Translations under genes and position numbers: made by a program | From: Tepiditoga spiralis | GTDB lineage: Bacteria > Thermotogota > Thermotogae > Petrotogales > Petrotogaceae | Assembly (NCBI RefSeq): GCF_014701195.1 | Contig: NZ_AP018712.1 | Location: forward strand, 124,001-188,000 | Reading direction: 5' to 3' | Length of the DNA stretch: 64,000 nt | Shown: in pieces, positions 25,964 through 34,053 of the stretch | Layout: the number at the start of each line of letters is the position of its first letter | Position numbering within the stretch: the stretch's first letter is position 1 | The notes under the pieces: model-generated | Databases searched by the model: none | What the model was told of the DNA's origin: nothing | Seen by the model: only the letters and a program-made list of their open reading frames with translations

Positions 25964-26577
25964 AAAAATTTTTTTATGTACTTTTTTTTGGAGCTCTTTG
26001 GGGATTAACTGAAGCAACTCTTGGTTATGGATTACATTTTATTTCTGTTTTTATTCCTGGTATAGCGGGTTTTGTAATGTTTGCTTTTGCTTTTTTATTT
26101 ATGAATATGGCATACAAAAAAACAAAAAATCTTTTTACAGTGATTGAAGTTTCAATGGTAGCTGCTTCTATAAAATTATTGGATTTAGCACTTCCAATTC
26201 ATCCAATAAAGGCTATAAATCCAGCAATCTCAATTTTATTTGAAGGATTAGCCGTATTTACATTTCTTTATTTATTCAAAAACAAAAAAAGTTTTACTAG
26301 CATATTTACAATGAGCATGTCTTGGAGAGTAGCTTTTGTACTATTATCTTTTATTGAAATCCCTCTTAATGCTCCTAATTTCGTAATAAGTAAAAACTTA
26401 ATTGAAATAATGAACTTTTTAATAATTGACTCTTTAATAAATTCAATAATAATATATGCATTTATGAAAAAAATAAAATTACCTGAATTTAAAAGAATTA
26501 AAAATATGAAAATTACTCCAGCTCTTTCTTTAGTCATTCTTTCAGTTGCGATGTTAGCAGAATTGAATTTGAGATAA
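25960..26577 (+). CDS. Unrecognised six-helix membrane protein inside the purine island
   Basis: I do not recognise this 205-residue protein. About six hydrophobic segments are visible (near residues 1-20, 28-50, 58-78, 88-108, 118-138 and 148-170, plus a weaker C-terminal one). The first helix has the Gly/Ala-rich pattern FGALWGLTEATLGYGLHF, and PGIAGFVMFAFAF follows. Size, helix count and the small-residue pattern of helix 1 resemble substrate-binding S components of ECF transporters, but no diagnostic motif proves it. It starts with ATGA overlapping the FAD-subunit stop and is followed 11 bases later by the XdhC-type maturation factor. Roles in importing purine, molybdate or another compound needed by the pathway are all possible. 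Confidence 0.6.
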   Translation: MKKFFYVLFFGALWGLTEATLGYGLHFISVFIPGIAGFVMFAFAFLFMNMAYKKTKNLFTVIEVSMVAASIKLLDLALPIHPIKAINPAISILFEGLAVFTFLYLFKNKKSFTSIFTMSMSWRVAFVLLSFIEIPLNAPNFVISKNLIEIMNFLIIDSLINSIIIYAFMKKIKLPEFKRIKNMKITPALSLVILSVAMLAELNLR

Positions 26578-26588
26578 GGGGTGAATAA

Positions 26589-27386
26589 ATGCAAATATAC
26601 GAAGAACTTTTAAATCTTAAAAAAAAAGGTGAAAATGGAATTTTGATAACAGTAGTAGAAAAAGATGGATTTGGTCCAGCAACACCTGGAATAAAAATGT
26701 TGGTAACAAAAAACAAAAGAATTGGTACTGTTGGTGGTGGTTCACTTGAAGAATTTGCTTATAAAAAAGCACTGGACCTTTTAAAAAATAAAAAAAATGA
26801 ACTACACAAATATGCATTAAATGAAGAAAATAAAGTAATTGAAAACACTGGAATGGTATGTGGTGGAAATGTAACTTTATTTTATGAATATATTGGTAGC
26901 GGAGAAAAGCTTTATATCTTTGGTGCTGGCCATGTTGGAAAAGCATTGACATACCATATAAATCCATTAAATTATTTTGTAACCGTAATAGATGAAAGAG
27001 ATGGAATATTTAATGATTTCCCAAATATAAACAAAACTATAAATTCTACAGTATCTGATTTTTTTAAAAACAATATTATTGAAGATAATAGTTATATAGT
27101 TATTTCCACACCATCTCACGCTCATGATTATGAGGTTTTAAAAAATGTTTATTTAAACTCTAAACCAAAGTATATTGGTATGCTTGCATCAGATACAAAA
27201 GCAAATTTAATGGTGAAAAAACTAAAAGATGAAGTATCAAATGCAGATTTATCAATACTTCATACACCAGTTGGTTTAGATATCGGTGGCCCAACACCCC
27301 ACGAAATAGCAATTTCAATAATATCAGAAATACAATCAATAAAATATCAAAAAAAACAAATAAAGAAGATGAGAAAAATTTGGTAA
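26589..27386 (+). CDS. XdhC/CoxI family molybdenum hydroxylase maturation factor
   Basis: The 265-residue protein has an N-terminal XdhC_CoxI part with GSLEEFAYKKALDLLKN and the CGG motif MVCGGNVTLFYEYIG (near residues 91-105). A C-terminal Rossmann domain begins LYIFGAGHVGKALTYHINPLN and ends HTPVGLDIGGPTPHEIAISIISEI. This is the domain order of XdhC proteins, which bind the molybdenum cofactor, aid its sulfuration and insert it into xanthine dehydrogenase. The position between structural genes and accessory genes supports this. RBS AAGGGGTGA lies before ATG 26589. Confidence 0.92.
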   Translation: MQIYEELLNLKKKGENGILITVVEKDGFGPATPGIKMLVTKNKRIGTVGGGSLEEFAYKKALDLLKNKKNELHKYALNEENKVIENTGMVCGGNVTLFYEYIGSGEKLYIFGAGHVGKALTYHINPLNYFVTVIDERDGIFNDFPNINKTINSTVSDFFKNNIIEDNSYIVISTPSHAHDYEVLKNVYLNSKPKYIGMLASDTKANLMVKKLKDEVSNADLSILHTPVGLDIGGPTPHEIAISIISEIQSIKYQKKQIKKMRKIW

Positions 27387-27844
27387 ATATAATAAGTGGC
27401 GAAATAAACTCTGGAAAAACAACAAAATTAATAAATATCTTTAAAACAACTGGGGGTGATGGGTTTGCAGCTATAAAAGTTTACAAAAACAATGAATTTT
27501 ATGGCTACAATCTCACTAGACTTTCAAACAATGAAATTATACCCTTCATATCAATTGATAAGTTTGATGATGAACTTTTTAAATTAAGTCGATTTAGTTT
27601 TTCAAAAAAAGGTTTTATTTTCGCAAATAAAATTATAGATGAAACATTAATTAACAAAAAAACTCTCTACATAGACGAAATAGGTCCTCTTGAATTATCA
27701 AAAAAAGGATTTTATACGAGTTTCAAAAAAGCTTTAAAGAAAAATATAGAAATTTATGTATGTATTAGAAGTTCTTGTATACAAAATGTTATAAAAGAAT
27801 TTAAAATAAAAAATTATAAAATAATTACGGAGGTAATAAAATGA
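27380..27844 (+). CDS. Small P-loop NTPase (THEP1/MobB-like) with TTG start
   Basis: The 154-residue protein begins almost at its nucleotide site: Walker A GEINSGKTT at residues 7-15, and a Walker B-like LYIDEIGPLELSKKGF near 95-111. This DEIGPLE pattern is typical of the nucleoside-triphosphatase THEP1 group; MobB-type GTPases of cofactor assembly are related. TTG 27380 is the only in-frame start that keeps the P-loop, and it overlaps the end of the XdhC-type gene by seven bases. Weak RBS and TTG suggest low or coupled translation. Similar NTPases occur in molybdenum-hydroxylase gene clusters, so a role in cofactor handling is the best guess; it is not proven. Confidence 0.75.
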   Translation: MVNIISGEINSGKTTKLINIFKTTGGDGFAAIKVYKNNEFYGYNLTRLSNNEIIPFISIDKFDDELFKLSRFSFSKKGFIFANKIIDETLINKKTLYIDEIGPLELSKKGFYTSFKKALKKNIEIYVCIRSSCIQNVIKEFKIKNYKIITEVIK

Positions 27845-29259
27845 AAACACCAATAATAGGTCCTACTTTTGAAGAAATGCTTCATCCTTGGAAAATTGAT
27901 CCTGAATTAAGAAAAAGAGCAATAGAAATGAAAGATAAAGATCCTCTTCATCCCATTAATTTATACAATATAACTTGGAGAGATAAAGATGATGAAATTT
28001 ATTATTTTGAAATGCCAAAAGAACTAACTGGTGTAAAAGCAAATATAATCGTTTTATATGCAAAAGATTTTCCATCTGGAAGTCATAAAGTTGGTGCAAC
28101 TTACTCTGTCCTTGCAGAAAAAACCGTAACTCATGAAGTAGATCCTTCTACTCATAAATTAATATGGCCATCAACTGGAAATTATGGAATCGGCGGAGCA
28201 TGGGTTAGTAGTAGAATGAATTATAATTCATTAGTATTATTACCTGAACTCATGAGTAAAGAAAGATTTGACATAATAAGAAGTTATGGTTCTGATGTAA
28301 TAGCAACCCCTGGTTGTGAGTCAAATGTAAAAGAAATTTACGATAAGAGCAAAGAATTAAAAACAAAAGACCCAGAACATGTTAGAATATTAAATCAATT
28401 TGAAGAATTTGGAAATTATAGATTTCACTATCACGTAACAGGAAATACAATGGCAGAACTTGTAAAAGAAAAGAAAATAGGAAACGAAAGAGTTGCTGCT
28501 GTAGTTCTTGGAGTTGGTTCTGCTGGAACAATTGCATGTGGAGATAGACTAAAACAGTTATTTCCTGAAACAAAGATAGTTGCAATGGAACCTATTCAAT
28601 GCCCTACAATCTCTTTAAATGGATATGGTGGACATGACATACAAGGAATAGGAGATAAACATGTAACTTGGATACACAATGTAATGAATATGGATGCTAC
28701 CGTACTCGTTGATGATATGGATAGTAAAAAAATGCTTCAAGTAATGACAGATCCTGTTGGAATAGAGTATTTAAAACAATCATTAAAGGAAAAAGATATT
28801 AAAAATATATCTACTAAACTTGGTATTTCAGGTGTAGCAAATATAATAGCAGCTATAAAAATGGCAAAATTTTACAATATGAAAGAAGATGAAAATATCT
28901 TTGTAGTTGCAACTGACAGTATAGAAAGATATCACTCAGTTATGAAACAATTAGACGATGAATTTGGAAAGTTAACTACGAGTGAAGCAAAATCAAGAAC
29001 TGAAAGAATTTGTTTGTTTGCAGAACCATCACATGTATTTGAAGGAACAAAATATAACAGAGAAAGATGGCATAATTTAAAATACTTTACATGGATAGAA
29101 CAACAAAATAAAACCATAGAAGAAATAAATGCACAAAAAGATCAAAAATATTGGGAAGAACAACAAAATAAAGTTTTTGAAATGGATGAAAAGATAAAAG
29201 AATACAGAGAAAAAAATGCTGAACGTTTGCATAAAGTAATGTATGAGGTGGAAAAATGA
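27841..29259 (+). CDS. Fold-type II PLP-dependent lyase, purine-island type (YgeX role)
   Basis: The 472-residue enzyme belongs to the tryptophan synthase beta/threonine synthase fold. The PLP lysine is Lys83 in FPSGSHKVGATYS. The Asn loop is PSTGNYGIGGAW near residue 110, and the phosphate-binding loop is VVLGVGSAGTIACG near 222. It is longer than YgeX (diaminopropionate ammonia-lyase, about 400) and more like the lyase/thiolase-type PLP proteins that accompany ygeW and ygeY in other anaerobes. I infer that it removes ammonia from an amino-acid intermediate such as 2,3-diaminopropionate. The C-terminal 60 residues are helical and highly charged. GGAGGT precedes the start, which overlaps the NTPase stop. 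Confidence 0.8.
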   Translation: MKTPIIGPTFEEMLHPWKIDPELRKRAIEMKDKDPLHPINLYNITWRDKDDEIYYFEMPKELTGVKANIIVLYAKDFPSGSHKVGATYSVLAEKTVTHEVDPSTHKLIWPSTGNYGIGGAWVSSRMNYNSLVLLPELMSKERFDIIRSYGSDVIATPGCESNVKEIYDKSKELKTKDPEHVRILNQFEEFGNYRFHYHVTGNTMAELVKEKKIGNERVAAVVLGVGSAGTIACGDRLKQLFPETKIVAMEPIQCPTISLNGYGGHDIQGIGDKHVTWIHNVMNMDATVLVDDMDSKKMLQVMTDPVGIEYLKQSLKEKDIKNISTKLGISGVANIIAAIKMAKFYNMKEDENIFVVATDSIERYHSVMKQLDDEFGKLTTSEAKSRTERICLFAEPSHVFEGTKYNRERWHNLKYFTWIEQQNKTIEEINAQKDQKYWEEQQNKVFEMDEKIKEYREKNAERLHKVMYEVEK

Positions 29260-30452
29260 GCAAAGCACTCGATTTAGCAAAAAAATATGAATCTGAAATT
29301 GTTCAATTCATGAGTAATTTAATAAGAGCAAAGAGTTATTCTGCAGATGAAAGTGCTGTAATAGAAGTTATAAAAAAAGAAATGGAAAAAGTAGGTTTTG
29401 ATGAAATAAAAACTGATGGACTTGGAAATATAATTGGAAAAATAGGAAATGGAAAAAAGATAATAGCCATAGATGGACACATAGATACTGTAGAAGTAGG
29501 AAATGAAAACTTATGGGATAGAGAACCTTTTAGTGGAGAAAATGATGCTGAATATGTTTATGGAAGAGGAGCATCAGATCAAAAAGCTGGCATTTGTTCT
29601 GCAGTATATGGTATGAAGATATTAAAAGAATTAAACTTAATGGATGACTTCACTGTATATGTAACTGGAACAGTTATGGAAGAAGATTGTGATGGAATGT
29701 GTTGGAGATATTTAATTGAAAAAGAAAAGTTAAAACCAGATTTTGTTGTTATAACAGAACCTACTTCTCTAAATATTTACAGAGGTCACCGTGGTCGTAT
29801 TGAACTCCGAATTAAAACTACTGGTATATCTGCTCATGCTAGTGCACCTGAACGTGGAGAAAATGCAATATACAAAATGGCTAAAGTAATAAATGAAATT
29901 GAAAAATTAAATGAAGAGTTAAAACCTCATCCATTTCTTGGAAAAGGAACAGTAGTTGTTAGTCAAATATTTTTCAAATCACCATCTCAAAATGCAGTAC
30001 CAGATGAATGTCAAATACAACTTGATAGAAGAATAACCCCATATGATACAAAAGAAAGTATATTTAAAGAATTAAATACTGCTATAAAACGTTCTGGTGT
30101 AAAAGCTGAAATAATTGAATTAGAATACAGTAGACCTTCTTATAAAGGCATAAAATATCCCGTAGAAAAATTTTTCCCTGCATGGGAAATTGATGAAAGT
30201 TCTCCTATAATACAAGCTGGAATTAAAACATATATAAAAACTTTTGAAGAAGATCCAGTTGTTGATAAATGGACTTTTAGCACAAACGGAACAGTAACAG
30301 CAGGTGTTTATAATATTCCAACAATAGGATTTGGTCCAGGAGAAGAAAAGTATGCTCATGCACCAAATGAAAAGGTTGAAATAGAACATTTAGTTAAAGC
30401 AGCAGCATTTTATGCTAATTTTCCAAAAACACTCATTAATATGATACCTTAA
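29256..30452 (+). CDS. ygeY: YgeY-family M20 metallohydrolase
   Basis: The 398-residue protein is an M20 peptidase/deacylase. Metal and catalytic residues are in DGHIDTVEVG (near 71), GRGASDQKAGICSAVYG (near 105, bridging Asp), VMEEDCDG (near 143, general base Glu-Glu), ITEPTS (near 170) and the late YAHAPNE (near 368). The dimerisation-domain His is in ISAHASAPERG. This is the YgeY group tied to the ygeW-ssnA-hyuA gene set; reported members act on purine-ring breakdown intermediates rather than peptides. ATG overlaps the previous stop (ATGA), with GAGGTGG upstream. There is a 51-bp gap to ygeW. Confidence 0.88.
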   Translation: MSKALDLAKKYESEIVQFMSNLIRAKSYSADESAVIEVIKKEMEKVGFDEIKTDGLGNIIGKIGNGKKIIAIDGHIDTVEVGNENLWDREPFSGENDAEYVYGRGASDQKAGICSAVYGMKILKELNLMDDFTVYVTGTVMEEDCDGMCWRYLIEKEKLKPDFVVITEPTSLNIYRGHRGRIELRIKTTGISAHASAPERGENAIYKMAKVINEIEKLNEELKPHPFLGKGTVVVSQIFFKSPSQNAVPDECQIQLDRRITPYDTKESIFKELNTAIKRSGVKAEIIELEYSRPSYKGIKYPVEKFFPAWEIDESSPIIQAGIKTYIKTFEEDPVVDKWTFSTNGTVTAGVYNIPTIGFGPGEEKYAHAPNEKVEIEHLVKAAAFYANFPKTLINMIP

Positions 30453-30503
30453 CTGTAAAACTAAAATATTGTTTTAATCATATTTAATATAAGGAGGAAT
30501 AAC

Positions 30504-31493
30504 ATGTCAACATTCTTTAGAGGAAGACATTTTATAACAACGCAAGACTTTACAAATGAAGAATTAAATATAATGTTAGATTTAGCAAAAGATTTAAAAA
30601 TTAAATTTTCATATGGAGAACAAACACCATATCTTTTATATAAAACTCTATTTTTAATGTTTTTTGATCAATCAACAAGGACAAGAAACAGTATGCAAGC
30701 TGGAATAGCTCAACTTGGCGGTGATGGTATCTTCTTATCTCCTGATAAAATGCAAGTTTCTCATGGTGAAGTAGCTAAAGATACAGGAGTTATACTATCC
30801 CGTTTTGGTGATGGTATAGGAATTAGGCACTGTACTTATGGTGAAGGAAACAAATACTTAAATGCAATAGCTAAAAACTCAAAAGCCCCTTTAATGAACT
30901 TACAGGATGATATATACCATCCATTTCAAGTAATGGCTGATTTAATGACTATGAGAGAAAGATTTGGTAATAATCTAAAGGGATTAAAAGTAGGAATAAG
31001 TTGGGGCTACGCAGAAAGTCATTTAAAACCATTGTCTGTACCTCAATCACAAATATTATTATTTACAAGGTTTGGAATGGATGTAACTCTTGCATATCCA
31101 AAAGGTTTTGATTTAATGCCAGATATAGTAAAAACTGCAAAACAAAACGCTGAAAATCATGGTGGAAAATTAAATATAACTAACAACATGGATGATGCTT
31201 TTGTAGATGCACACGTTGTATTCCCTAAAAATTGGGGCGGATTCTTTATTTCCGATAAAGAAGAAGAAATAAGAGCTGAACAAGCAAAACACAAAGATTG
31301 GAAGTGCACAGAAGAAAAAATGAAACTTTTAGACAAGAGTGGTGTATTCATGCACGCACTACCTGCTGATAGAGGAAATGAAGTTGAAGATTCTGTAATA
31401 GATGGTCCACGCTCAATAGTTTATGATGAAGCCGAAAATAGACTTCATACAGCAAAAGCAATTATGACCCTATTAATGGGTGGTAGATACTAA
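30504..31493 (+). CDS. ygeW: YgeW-family knotted carbamoyltransferase
   Basis: The 329-residue protein belongs to the aspartate/ornithine transcarbamoylase superfamily. The carbamoyl-phosphate site STRTRNS (near 56), the HPFQVMADLMTM motif (near 139) and the HALPADRGNEV loop (near 287) are all visible, and the last matches YgeW rather than ornithine carbamoyltransferase (HCLP). YgeW is thought to release carbamoyl phosphate from a ureido-type intermediate in anaerobic purine breakdown, which a carbamate kinase could turn into ATP. E. coli YgeW is longer (about 396). RBS AAGGAGG precedes the ATG. Confidence 0.9.
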   Translation: MSTFFRGRHFITTQDFTNEELNIMLDLAKDLKIKFSYGEQTPYLLYKTLFLMFFDQSTRTRNSMQAGIAQLGGDGIFLSPDKMQVSHGEVAKDTGVILSRFGDGIGIRHCTYGEGNKYLNAIAKNSKAPLMNLQDDIYHPFQVMADLMTMRERFGNNLKGLKVGISWGYAESHLKPLSVPQSQILLFTRFGMDVTLAYPKGFDLMPDIVKTAKQNAENHGGKLNITNNMDDAFVDAHVVFPKNWGGFFISDKEEEIRAEQAKHKDWKCTEEKMKLLDKSGVFMHALPADRGNEVEDSVIDGPRSIVYDEAENRLHTAKAIMTLLMGGRY

Positions 31494-31494
31494 A

Positions 31495-32793
31495 ATGTTT
31501 GATCTTGCCATCTTACATGGAAAAGTTTATATAAACAATGAATTTAAAGAATTAAACATTTATATAAAAGATGGAAAAATTTCAGCACTTTCAAATGAAC
31601 TTCTCTTTTCAAAAGAAAAATACAATGCTAAAAATATGTATGTTTTGCCTGGATTTATTGATCCTCATGTTCACTTTGAACTCACTGTTGGAAATCATAC
31701 ATCAATTGATACTTTTGAAAGTGGTTCAATCTCCGCTGTTTATGGCGGAGTAACCACTTTCATTGATTTTTTAGATCCAATAAATAAAGTTGAAAATTTA
31801 GAAAAAGCCTTTAAAATCAGAAATACTCTTGCAAAAAAAAGTATCATTGATTATTCCTTTCATACAACTATTTTCAACCCTAAAAGTTCTCCAATGGACT
31901 TAGTAAAAAAATCAAAAACTTTAGGTATTCCAAGCATAAAGTTATTTACTACATACGGCGAAAGACAAACTTATGACGATTATATATATGAATTATTAAA
32001 AATATCTTCCAAAGAAAAAATAAACGTGATGATACATTCTGAAAATGATACCTTAATAAAAAAAGGAAGAAATATAATAGCTGAGCATGCAAAATCACGT
32101 CCAGAAATTTCTGAAATAACAGAAATAATAAAACTATCACAAATGGCAGAATATACAAATGGTAGACTATATATAGTTCACACAACTTGTGGAACGAGTG
32201 TTGAAAAGTTAAAAAAATGTTATTCAAAAATATTAAATAAAACTTTATTTATTGAAAGCTGCCCTCATTACTTTTATTTCAATTCTGAAGTATATAACTC
32301 AAATAAAGGAAATCTTTATACCATGACACCTCCTCTTCGAAATGAACTTGAAGTTGAAAAATTAAAACAAAATATAGATAATATATACACAATAGGGACA
32401 GACCATTGTCCATTTACTTTAAAAGAAAAAATGACTTCCTTTACAGACTTAATACCTATGGGTATTGGTGGAATCGAACATTCATTTGTTTTAATGTATT
32501 CAATGTTTGGAGAAAAAATAATAAATAAATTCACCATAAACCCTGCAAAAGTTCATGGATTATATCCCAAAAAAGGAATACTTTTACCAGGAAGTGATGC
32601 CGATATTGTTATTTTCAATCCAAATGAAGAAAGTATAATTAAAAGCACTCATTCACTTTGTGACTATGAAATATATCAAAATATAAAAGTAAAAGGTAAA
32701 ATAATGAGTGTACTTTCAAATGGTAAGTTTATACTTAAAGAAAATAAATTTATTAAAACAAAAGGAAGTTTTATAGAAAGGAAGATATTATGA
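31495..32793 (+). CDS. hyuA: Dihydropyrimidinase/hydantoinase-type amidohydrolase
   Basis: The protein (432 residues) has a complete binuclear metal site: PGFIDPHVHFEL (HxH near 59), the Lys to be carbamylated in IPSIKLFTTYG (near 147), His in NVMIHSEN and YIVHTTC, and Asp in IGTDHCPFT (near 305). It opens cyclic diamide rings such as hydantoins or dihydropyrimidines; in the ygeW gene set the homologue acts on a purine-ring breakdown product. ATG 31495 is two bases after the ygeW stop, with GGGTGG inside the end of ygeW as RBS. An upstream in-frame GTG at 31480 lies within that RBS and is less likely. Confidence 0.87.
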   Translation: MFDLAILHGKVYINNEFKELNIYIKDGKISALSNELLFSKEKYNAKNMYVLPGFIDPHVHFELTVGNHTSIDTFESGSISAVYGGVTTFIDFLDPINKVENLEKAFKIRNTLAKKSIIDYSFHTTIFNPKSSPMDLVKKSKTLGIPSIKLFTTYGERQTYDDYIYELLKISSKEKINVMIHSENDTLIKKGRNIIAEHAKSRPEISEITEIIKLSQMAEYTNGRLYIVHTTCGTSVEKLKKCYSKILNKTLFIESCPHYFYFNSEVYNSNKGNLYTMTPPLRNELEVEKLKQNIDNIYTIGTDHCPFTLKEKMTSFTDLIPMGIGGIEHSFVLMYSMFGEKIINKFTINPAKVHGLYPKKGILLPGSDADIVIFNPNEESIIKSTHSLCDYEIYQNIKVKGKIMSVLSNGKFILKENKFIKTKGSFIERKIL

Positions 32794-34049
32794 AGGCAAT
32801 AATAAATGCAAACATATATGATTATGAAAACTACTTTGAAAATATGTACATTCTTTATGATAAAAAAATAATAGAAATTGATAAAATGAAAAATTTTAAT
32901 AAAAATTGTGATATTATCGATGCCAAAAACTCTATTGTAATGCCTGGTTTTGTAAACTCACATACACACATTTATTCTACTTTTGCAAGAGGCTTAAATA
33001 TTCCTTTTAACCCAGAAACATTCAAAGAATTATTAGAACAATTATGGTGGAAATTAGACTCAAAATTAACTCTTGAAAGCATATATTACAGTGGATTAAT
33101 TAGCTCAAATGAATTTATAAAAAATGGAGTAACAACAATAATAGATCACCATGCAAGTGGTGAAATAACAAACTCTTTAAACACTTTAAAAAAAGCTATT
33201 TGTGATAAATCTGGATTGAGAGGTATTTTTTGCTTTGAAACAAGTGATAGATTCGATGTTGATAAATGTATTGAAGAAAATATAGAATTTTCTAAAAACA
33301 ATTCTGAAAAATGTTCAGGAATATTTGGAATGCATGCATCAATAACTTTATCAGACAACACCTTAAAAAAAATATCTAATCTTACAAATTTACCCATACA
33401 CATTCATGTTGCAGAAAGTTTAGAAGACGAAGATGATTGTATAAAAAATCATCAAATGAGAATAATTGAAAGATTAAAAAAATATGATTTAATAAAAAAT
33501 AACTCAATACTTGCTCACTGCATACATATAGATGAAAACGAAGCTAATTTAATAAAAAAATCAAACTCTTATATAGTTTTAAATCCAACTTCAAATATGA
33601 ATAATGGTGTTGGACTTCCTGATATTCAAATGCTGCAAAAAAGAGGTATTCCTTTAATGCTTGGGAATGATGGACTTGGATATAATTTCGCAAAGGATAT
33701 ACAAACACTTTTATTTTCAATGAAACATAAATATTTAAATCCACTTGCCTTTTCTATAGATGATTTAAAAAAAATAATAAATACAAACTTTGAATATGCT
33801 TCAAAAATACTAAAAATAAAACTTGGAAAAATAAAAAAAGATTATGTTTCAGATTTTTTAATTGTTCCTTATAATTCACCAACTCCTATGACAAAAGAAA
33901 ATGCAGATGGTCACATCTTTTATGGTGTATTTGATAATTTTAGACCTAAAACAGTAATTTGTAATGGAAAAATTTTAAAAACAAACAATGAAATATATAA
34001 TGAATCAAAAAAAGTATCACAAAAATTATGGAATAAAATACAGGGGTGA
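32790..34049 (+). CDS. ssnA: SsnA-family amidohydrolase (guanine deaminase/chlorohydrolase-like)
   Basis: The 419-residue protein is an ATZ/TRZ-type amidohydrolase. PGFVNSHTHIYSTFARG (HxH near residue 56), HIHVAESLEDED (near 205), LAHCIHIDENE (near 236) and LGNDGLGYNF (Asp near 293) supply the metal and catalytic residues. SsnA members accompany ygeW, ygeY and hyuA and have been implicated in urate degradation by gut anaerobes. The start overlaps the hyuA stop by four bases (ATGA). The absence of a purine-specific motif means that deamination of a free purine cannot be assumed. Confidence 0.87.
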   Translation: MKAIINANIYDYENYFENMYILYDKKIIEIDKMKNFNKNCDIIDAKNSIVMPGFVNSHTHIYSTFARGLNIPFNPETFKELLEQLWWKLDSKLTLESIYYSGLISSNEFIKNGVTTIIDHHASGEITNSLNTLKKAICDKSGLRGIFCFETSDRFDVDKCIEENIEFSKNNSEKCSGIFGMHASITLSDNTLKKISNLTNLPIHIHVAESLEDEDDCIKNHQMRIIERLKKYDLIKNNSILAHCIHIDENEANLIKKSNSYIVLNPTSNMNNGVGLPDIQMLQKRGIPLMLGNDGLGYNFAKDIQTLLFSMKHKYLNPLAFSIDDLKKIINTNFEYASKILKIKLGKIKKDYVSDFLIVPYNSPTPMTKENADGHIFYGVFDNFRPKTVICNGKILKTNNEIYNESKKVSQKLWNKIQG

Positions 34050-34053
34050 TTTT

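Noticed and set aside
33988-34053. N-terminal extension of the PreA-like protein
   Set aside because: The extra 22 codons lie in ssnA, show no flavoprotein similarity and place the RBS inside the gene.
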